The position numbers were made by a program, and so were the translations under genes. Below are positions 59,764 through 64,000 of a DNA stretch of 64,000 nt, piece after piece. The DNA comes from Oscillospiraceae bacterium (GTDB lineage Bacteria; Bacillota; Clostridia; Oscillospirales; Ruminococcaceae), in assembly GCA_017521825.1 (NCBI GenBank), contig JAFXBK010000029.1, forward strand, positions 1-64,000. Reading direction: 5' to 3'. The first letter of the stretch is position 1. Each line of letters opens with the position of its first letter. The notes beneath the pieces were generated by a model. It worked only from the letters and a program-made list of their open reading frames with translations, had not been told where the DNA came from and ran no database searches.

Positions 59764-59770
59764 TAAAAAA
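59742..59770 (+). repeat. 29-bp direct repeat, left copy (attL-like, tRNA 3' end)
   Basis: Begins TCAAGTCCGG in the T-arm, runs through the CCA and ends CCATAAAAAA. It is identical at 29 of 29 bases to 61613-61641. Confidence 0.85.
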
Positions 59771-59798
59771 TCCACTCGTTTTGCGGGTGGATTTTTTT
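59765..59798 (+). terminator. Terminator of tRNA-Ala(CGC)
   Basis: AATCCACTCG / CGGGTGGATT with G-T pairs and a TTTTG-type loop, then T7. It differs from the terminator that follows the right repeat copy. Confidence 0.8.
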
Positions 59799-59814
59799 AT
59801 TTTTAAAGGTAATA

Positions 59815-59843
59815 TTTACTTTGAAAAATAAATGGTTTATAAT
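59815..59843 (+). promoter_or_regulatory. Promoter copy 1 in the islet
   Basis: TTTACT, 17-base spacer, TATAAT, embedded in an about 40-base stretch duplicated at 59964. No substantial gene follows before copy 2; only the five-codon frame MGCLL at 59956 behind AGGTGGGTG. Confidence 0.6.
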
Positions 59844-59963
59844 TTAGAAAAGAATAGTTTTATAAAGACCTTTGTTGTAATTCTTTTAAATTTTGTCTTA
59901 ATTATTGAAAAAGCACTTTCCTTTCTGTAAATATTATTATAGGTGGGTGATTCCAATGGGCTG

Positions 59964-59992
59964 TTTACTTTAAAAATTAAATAGTCTATAAT
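59964..59992 (+). promoter_or_regulatory. Promoter copy 2, driving the islet genes
   Basis: TTTACT (59964-59969), 17-base spacer, TATAAT (59987-59992). The surrounding sequence, including TAGAAAgGAAT, closely matches copy 1. Confidence 0.7.
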
Positions 59993-60011
59993 ATAGAAAG
60001 GAATTATAATT

Positions 60012-60779
60012 ATGAAAATTTATAAAATATTGATAATCGTGTTATCAATGTTTGTAAGTATAAATGCCCTTCCAATATTTGCATATGCTGAAACTGATTA
60101 TAAAACCGGAGAAGAAAAATTCGATGAATATATTGCAAGCTTACCTAGTGAATACGCAAATCTTATCTTATCAGATATCGAATTGGTTAAAACAATGAAA
60201 CAAGATTCATATTGGAGTAATTCAGAACCAAACAAAATAACTAGAAATACCTATGATTCCCTTCCAGTTCCTGGATATCCAAATGGGTCATATTATACCC
60301 ATAATGGGGGGCCTTGTTCATGTCATGACGACTGTGATTATAATATCGGGATAAGTAATAGTAGATGTTATATAGAGAATACAAACTCTTTGGGTAATTG
60401 TAAAGTATATTCTGGTACGGGTTCTATGCAGTGTAAAGGTTTTGCTGACCATATTTACTATCTCTATAATGATGTAAATGTGTCAGCTCGTTATAGTGTG
60501 AATGTTAGTTCGTATACTACAATCCCACATAGTGAGAGCGGTATCAATCTTGTAGAAGAATTTTTTTCATCATTACCTGTTGGTAGCAATGTTAGAGTAA
60601 AAATGAGGAGTACTGGTGGACGTCATTCTATTATTATTTCTAACAAATCTTCTACAGGAGTGACGGTCTATGATGCAAATAGCGATGGTGAAACATGTAT
60701 TGTAAAAAACCGTTTTCTTTCTTGGGAAGACCTTGCAGAAAAATATAGCGGCATTGTGAGTGCTTGGCGTGGCTTGTAA
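60012..60779 (+). CDS. Islet gene 1: secreted Cys-rich protein, possible papain-fold amidase
   Basis: 255 aa. Signal peptide MKIYKILIIVLSMFVSINAL...AYA. The middle is Cys-rich (GGPCSCHDDCDYNIG, SRCYIENTNSLGNCKVY). The C-terminal half has a Cys followed by hydrophobic helix (GSMQCKGFADHIYYLY), then GGRHSIIISNKSSTGVTVYDANSD. This Cys...His...Asn order resembles CHAP/NlpC-like amidases or transglutaminase-type folds; it is pattern-based only. It is clearly more AT-rich and uses codons (TTA, AGT, ATA) rare in neighbours, a sign of transfer. It is cotranscribed with the following lipoprotein gene. Confidence 0.8.
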   Translation: MKIYKILIIVLSMFVSINALPIFAYAETDYKTGEEKFDEYIASLPSEYANLILSDIELVKTMKQDSYWSNSEPNKITRNTYDSLPVPGYPNGSYYTHNGGPCSCHDDCDYNIGISNSRCYIENTNSLGNCKVYSGTGSMQCKGFADHIYYLYNDVNVSARYSVNVSSYTTIPHSESGINLVEEFFSSLPVGSNVRVKMRSTGGRHSIIISNKSSTGVTVYDANSDGETCIVKNRFLSWEDLAEKYSGIVSAWRGL

Positions 60780-60801
60780 ATAAAAAAAGAGAATTTGTGG
60801 T

Positions 60802-61557
60802 ATGAAAAAAATTATAGTGCTTTTGGCTTTGTTATCGTTGGTTTTATGTGCTTGCGAAAATAAACGTGATGACCTCGTTTTTATCGGAGAATCTGGAAAA
60901 TATGTTGATGAACTCGGAAACGAGATAAGCTTTTCCGAGGATATATATTCCGTAAAACTCAACTATGCAATCGGTTGGGATACAAAAACTCTTTCCCCTA
61001 TAAAAATATATATGGGCGATAAAATAAGCGGTATGCGCGTTCGGGAAGTTTATAGCGAATATAAATTCTGGGATCCAATTCAAATTGACCCTATTATGGG
61101 AACAGTTTCTCAATTTGCGGATAAAAATGCGCCTTTATTCTTCGATTCCCAAACATTGCGATTTGGCGGGCTTGATGAACCTATTTCCGGATATTTTGCT
61201 TTCGATAACGATATCATATATTTTTATCCGAAATATTCCGAGGAAACAAATTTATGTTATCTCCATAATCCCCAATATAAAACCTATGAAATTCCGGATT
61301 TTGCAAAGAAAGCCGGAATTGAAGTTCAGCCAATAGGAATAGCAAGTTTTATTTCGAATGAAACCCCTTACGGCCGTAATATCACAAAAGAAGATATCGA
61401 GCAGAAACTTGGCATCACCTGGCCGGAAGATACCGGATATGTCAAAGCAACAGTTTATTTTAGTTGGCTTGTTTTTGAAAGCGGTAAGCCTACCATGTAT
61501 GATATTCCGGAACGCACAACAGCCAAAGGATTTATCGAAAAAATCCAATTTCAATAA
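60802..61557 (+). CDS. Islet gene 2: lipoprotein of unknown function
   Basis: 251 aa. Lipobox LVLCACEN after MKKIIVLLALLSLV, so predicted to be anchored on the outer face of the membrane. The body is mixed alpha/beta with no recognised domain (YVDELGNEISFSEDIYSV, KISGMRVREVYSEYKF, YFYPKYSEETNLCYLHN). Base composition is closer to the host than gene 1. It lies 22 bases downstream of gene 1 and ahead of a terminator and the right repeat, so the two form one exported-protein unit. Confidence 0.85.
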   Translation: MKKIIVLLALLSLVLCACENKRDDLVFIGESGKYVDELGNEISFSEDIYSVKLNYAIGWDTKTLSPIKIYMGDKISGMRVREVYSEYKFWDPIQIDPIMGTVSQFADKNAPLFFDSQTLRFGGLDEPISGYFAFDNDIIYFYPKYSEETNLCYLHNPQYKTYEIPDFAKKAGIEVQPIGIASFISNETPYGRNITKEDIEQKLGITWPEDTGYVKATVYFSWLVFESGKPTMYDIPERTTAKGFIEKIQFQ

Positions 61558-61563
61558 TATAAG

Positions 61564-61594
61564 AAAGGCGACTCGTTTGAGTCGCCTTTGTTTA
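61564..61594 (+). terminator. Terminator of the islet operon
   Basis: AAAGGCGACTC / GAGTCGCCTTT, GTTT loop, T-rich tail. Confidence 0.85.
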
Positions 61595-61612
61595 TATTTT
61601 ACTTCAAGCTTA

Positions 61613-61641
61613 TCAAGTCCGGCCGTCTCCACCATAAAAAA
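61613..61641 (+). repeat. 29-bp direct repeat, right copy (attR-like)
   Basis: Identical to 59742-59770 and covering the T-arm, acceptor 3' strand and CCA of tRNA-Ala(CGC). No other part of a tRNA precedes it. Confidence 0.85.
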
Positions 61642-61672
61642 ACACAGAGCATTTTTGCTCTGTGTTTTTTTA
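61636..61672. terminator. Terminator directly behind the right repeat
   Basis: AAACACAGAGC / GCTCTGTGTTT, 6-base loop, T7. It is placed as a tRNA terminator would be, and probably was the original one before the islet inserted. On the minus strand it also ends the small-protein gene. Confidence 0.8.
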
Positions 61673-61678
61673 TGCCTA

Positions 61679-61877
61679 TTATTTTTTTGAATATTTCTCC
61701 CTTATCTTTTTTTCGGTAAATTCGCCAAGACCGACGCTTATGAAAAAGGTCACAACCCAGCAGACAATTACAATAAGGGTTGACCATCCGCCCGTTCCCA
61801 GAACTTCTTTTATAATCATACCGGTAAACAGGTTAATAACCAAAAAAATATATTATTGTAAATATCCATACAAGCAT
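61679..61877 (-). pseudogene. Small two-helix membrane protein with a one-base frameshift
   Basis: ATG 61877 follows AAGGTGATAAA and reads MLVWIFTIIYFFGY, then stops. Removing one T from a T7 run restores MLVWIFTIIYFLVINLFTGM and continues IIKEVLGTGGWSTLIVIVCW, VVTFFISVGLGEFTEKKIRE and KYSKK, a 65-residue protein with two helices and a basic tail. The downstream frame also has its own ATG (MIIKEVLG). It is the last gene of the minus-strand operon beginning with the M18 peptidase. The frameshift could be real or an assembly error. Confidence 0.65.
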
Positions 61878-61897
61878 TTTATCACCTTGACTAAAAC

Positions 61898-62458
61898 TTA
61901 TTTAAGCTTGTTTCCGTCCTCGAATGCGTTTCCAACTGCTTCGCCGAGAACAACATATTTGTGGTTTGCGGCGTCATAGGTTATGGGGCGAAGTTTTACA
62001 ACGTCGATTTTTCCTTCTTCATTAAGAACGCTTTCGTCGGCGCAAACGTTAACAATTTTTCCGACCATTGCGTGGCTTTCCGGGTCATAGCTTAAAAGCT
62101 CGCATTCAACCGCCATGGGAAGTTCATCAATAAGCGGAGCGTTTACAAATTCGGATTTTGTTGCGTGGAAGCCGGCTCTTGCAAATTTATCCGGAACTTT
62201 GTTTCCGGATTCAACGCCGACATAGTCACATTCAACAACATGGGCGGCGTCCGCCATGCTCACGGTAAAAGCGCCGGTGGCAAGGACGTTTTTGGTGGTT
62301 TTGTGGTTGGGGCTGATGCACATTGTGATTTCCGCGGAACCGGAAATTCCGCCCCAGGCGGCGTTCATTGCGCAGGGAACGCCGTTTTCGTCATAAGCGG
62401 CAAGAATGAAAACGGGCATGGGGTAAACCATGGGTTTTGCTCCGAAATTTTTTCTCAT
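61898..62458 (-). CDS. Flavin reductase / flavoredoxin-like protein
   Basis: 186 aa, an FMN-binding split barrel. It has VYPMPVFILAAYDENGVPCAMNAAWGGISG, MCISPNHKTTKNVLATGAFTVSMAD and KFARAGFHATKSEFVNAPLIDELPMAVECEL, the flavoredoxin pattern of anaerobes. Such proteins bind FMN and transfer electrons or reduce flavins; partner unknown. AGGAGG precedes the ATG. Confidence 0.92.
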   Translation of the reverse strand: MRKNFGAKPMVYPMPVFILAAYDENGVPCAMNAAWGGISGSAEITMCISPNHKTTKNVLATGAFTVSMADAAHVVECDYVGVESGNKVPDKFARAGFHATKSEFVNAPLIDELPMAVECELLSYDPESHAMVGKIVNVCADESVLNEEGKIDVVKLRPITYDAANHKYVVLGEAVGNAFEDGNKLK

Positions 62459-62482
62459 ATATTTGTCCTCCTGAAAATTAAA

Positions 62483-63208
62483 TTACAGTTCAAAAGGAAG
62501 AAAAGCCGCCGCAACCGCAAAAATAATTGCCGGAAGAAGGTTCGCAACGCGGATTTTCTTACCCCAAACAAGATTAAGGCCAACGCAGAAGATAAGGATC
62601 GAACCAATCATGGAAAGGTTCGCAAGGGCTTCGGCTGTCATAATCGGTTTTATAAGGGCGGAAAGCGCGGTAACTCCGCCCTGAAGAACCGCAACGGGAA
62701 TTGCGGAAAAAGCACAGCCTTTTCCAAAGGAACAGGTCATAACCATAATTATGATAAGGTCGAGGATCGCTTTTGTAACAAGAACGGAATAATCCCCGAG
62801 GATTCCGTCTTGGATTGCGCCGACTATTGCCATGGCGCCGATGCAAACGGTAAGGGAAGCGGTTACAAAACCTTCGACAAATTTTTTATCCTTTGCGTTC
62901 CCGCTTTTTATTTTAAGCCATTCGCCGAAGGCTTCGAATTTATCTTCAAGGTTAACGGTTTCGCCAAGCAGCGCGCCAAGTGCAAGGCAGGCGATTATCA
63001 GCATTGTTCCGCCGCTTTTTACGGAATTTTCGCTTACGGTGAGCATTCCTTCAAGCGCACCGGCAATTCCGAGGAAGAGCACGCAGATTCCGCAGGCTTT
63101 GCAAAGGGTGTCCTGGTGCCTTTCGGAAAGGGATTTTCCGAAAAGTATTCCAAGAACTCCGCCGAGAATTATTGCGGCAACGTTTATAATTGTTCCGGTT
63201 CCGGGCAT
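62483..63208 (-). CDS. DUF554 membrane protein (YdfK/YqgA type)
   Basis: 241 aa with about seven helices. It opens PGTGTIINVAAIILGGVLGILFGKSLSERHQDTL and contains ACLALGALLGETVNLEDKFEAFG and the FVEGFVTASLTVCIGAMAIVGAIQDG segment that defines the family. It is a putative transporter or small-molecule channel of unknown substrate. It lies 21 bases after the M18 gene and is probably cotranscribed. Confidence 0.93.
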   Translation of the reverse strand: MPGTGTIINVAAIILGGVLGILFGKSLSERHQDTLCKACGICVLFLGIAGALEGMLTVSENSVKSGGTMLIIACLALGALLGETVNLEDKFEAFGEWLKIKSGNAKDKKFVEGFVTASLTVCIGAMAIVGAIQDGILGDYSVLVTKAILDLIIIMVMTCSFGKGCAFSAIPVAVLQGGVTALSALIKPIMTAEALANLSMIGSILIFCVGLNLVWGKKIRVANLLPAIIFAVAAAFLPFEL

Positions 63209-63229
63209 TTTTTAAAACCTGCCTTTTCC

Positions 63230-64000
63230 TCAGATGAATTTATATTCCCCGTCGCTTTCCATGAAAAGCTTTTTTCCATAGAAGCAGGTAAGGGCTTTTA
63301 CGTAATACTCGGTATCTTTTGCGCCGGCGGTTTCGTAGGAAGAATGCATCGCAAGCTGGGGAAGGCCGATGTCAACGGTGTTGAGGGAAACCTGGGTGTT
63401 TGCGATGTTTCCAAGGGTGCTGCCGCCGGGCATATCCGCACGGTTTGCGTAACGCTGGAAGGGAACGCCGGCTTCCTCGCAAACAAGAGCAAAAATAGCG
63501 GCGGAAACTGCGTCGGAAGTGTAGCGCTGGTTTGCGTTATATTTGATAACAATGCCTTTGTTCATATAAACGGCGTGGTTTTTGTCCTGGAATTCCGGAT
63601 GGTTCGGGTGGACGGCGTGGGCGTTATCGCAGGAAAGCATGAAGCTGTTGGCAATTTTTCCGTAATGTTCGGAAGAAGAAAGACCAAGGCTTTCGCTGAT
63701 TCTTTCAAGAACAGCGGCAATAAAGGTGGAAGCGGCGCCCTGTTTGGTCTGGCTTCCGACTTCTTCGTTATCGAAAACGCAGTAAACCGGAACGTTTCCG
63801 GCCTTTTCGGCGGAAACGAATGCTTCAAGCGCGCCGAAAGCACACTGAAGGTCATCAAGGCGGGGTGCGGAAATAAATCCGTTCCATTCGGTTCCTTCCT
63901 GGGGGTTATATACGATAAGGTCGGTGGTAATGATATCCTTTTCTTTAGCTCCGGCGGTTTTTGCGATAAGGGCGCGGAAGGAACCTTTTGCTTCGCCTTC
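63230..64000 (-). CDS. M18 family aminopeptidase (C-terminal part; 5' end outside the window)
   Basis: 256 codons plus stop, open to the window edge. Metallopeptidase motifs are SAPRLDDLQCAFGALEAF (bridging Asp), VFDNEEVGSQTKQGA (Glu pair), SCDNAHAVHPNHPEFQ and the last ligand LAMHSSYETAG (His). KYNANQRYTSD and GGSTLGNI complete the signature. It removes N-terminal residues, typically acidic or neutral, from peptides; M18 enzymes form dodecamers. About 200 N-terminal residues are missing. First gene of the operon. Confidence 0.95.
   Translation of the reverse strand, partial: EGEAKGSFRALIAKTAGAKEKDIITTDLIVYNPQEGTEWNGFISAPRLDDLQCAFGALEAFVSAEKAGNVPVYCVFDNEEVGSQTKQGAASTFIAAVLERISESLGLSSSEHYGKIANSFMLSCDNAHAVHPNHPEFQDKNHAVYMNKGIVIKYNANQRYTSDAVSAAIFALVCEEAGVPFQRYANRADMPGGSTLGNIANTQVSLNTVDIGLPQLAMHSSYETAGAKDTEYYVKALTCFYGKKLFMESDGEYKFI

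Noticed and set aside
61600..61641. A third tRNA-Ala gene
   Set aside because: Only the T-arm to CCA portion is present; no D-arm or anticodon arm precedes it, so it is a repeat of the tRNA end.

Overview
The window looks like chromosomal DNA from an anaerobic, low-to-moderate GC Firmicute, most likely an uncultured gut member of the Clostridia (Oscillospirales/Ruminococcaceae type). The evidence is GGAGG-type ribosome sites, many TTG starts, the glmU-prs gene order, pyruvate phosphate dikinase, FeoAB, ferredoxin-fused aldo/keto reductases, EutS/EutP, YgfK, a TAXI lipoprotein, a class B-like sortase and compact intrinsic terminators after almost every unit. The genus cannot be fixed from the sequence alone. 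I saw no prophage, complete insertion sequence, CRISPR array or rRNA.

Layout. 1-9 kb: truncated ppdK, glmU-prs, a macrodomain protein, feoAB, a zinc-ribbon protein, a DUF362 protein and a YegP-like protein. 9-14 kb: a ferredoxin-type aldo/keto reductase, a sortase, tRNA-Ala(GGC) followed by a copy of its anticodon arm and an integrase-like scrap, an XRE regulator, and a membrane Ser/Thr kinase. 14.4-22.9 kb: one 2837-residue secreted repeat protein whose repeats resemble the kinase ectodomain. 23-24.5 kb: an orphan eutS-eutS-eutP operon. 24.7-27.7 kb: alcohol dehydrogenase with its frameshifted TetR regulator, and a split chromate transporter. 27.8-36.8 kb: GGT, peptide deformylase, a second aldo/keto reductase, DUF212, an ECF S component, azlCD, tRNA-Val(CAC), an amidohydrolase and a cyclophilin. 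36.8-45.9 kb: a divergent XRE/glycine-zipper pair, hemolysin III, two DegV proteins, SLC13-type permease, orphan TAXI protein, patatin, and a P-loop/GNAT pair. 46-53 kb: YgfK, PadR, RlmB and a degenerate P-type-ATPase-like membrane protein. 53-59.6 kb: MarR/MATE with a divergent membrane protein, LysR/SDR, CDF transporter and a SHOCT protein. 59.7-61.6 kb: tRNA-Ala(CGC) with an AT-rich two-gene islet bounded by a 29-bp repeat of the tRNA 3' end. 61.7-64 kb: an operon of M18 aminopeptidase (truncated by the window), DUF554, flavoredoxin-like protein and a frameshifted small membrane protein.

The strongest candidates for new biology are four. (1) The kinase and giant surface protein pair share an ectodomain fold. 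(2) The P-type-ATPase-like protein has lost its phosphorylation motif and carries a long disordered N-terminus. (3) A shell-protein mini-operon stands without a microcompartment enzyme set. (4) A very small tRNA-targeted islet encodes only two exported proteins and no integrase. Supporting regulatory logic is visible in several places, with palindromes overlapping good promoters beside TetR, XRE, PadR and MarR genes. Two genes (the TetR regulator and the small protein at 61.7 kb) carry single-base homopolymer frameshifts, which may be real or assembly errors.
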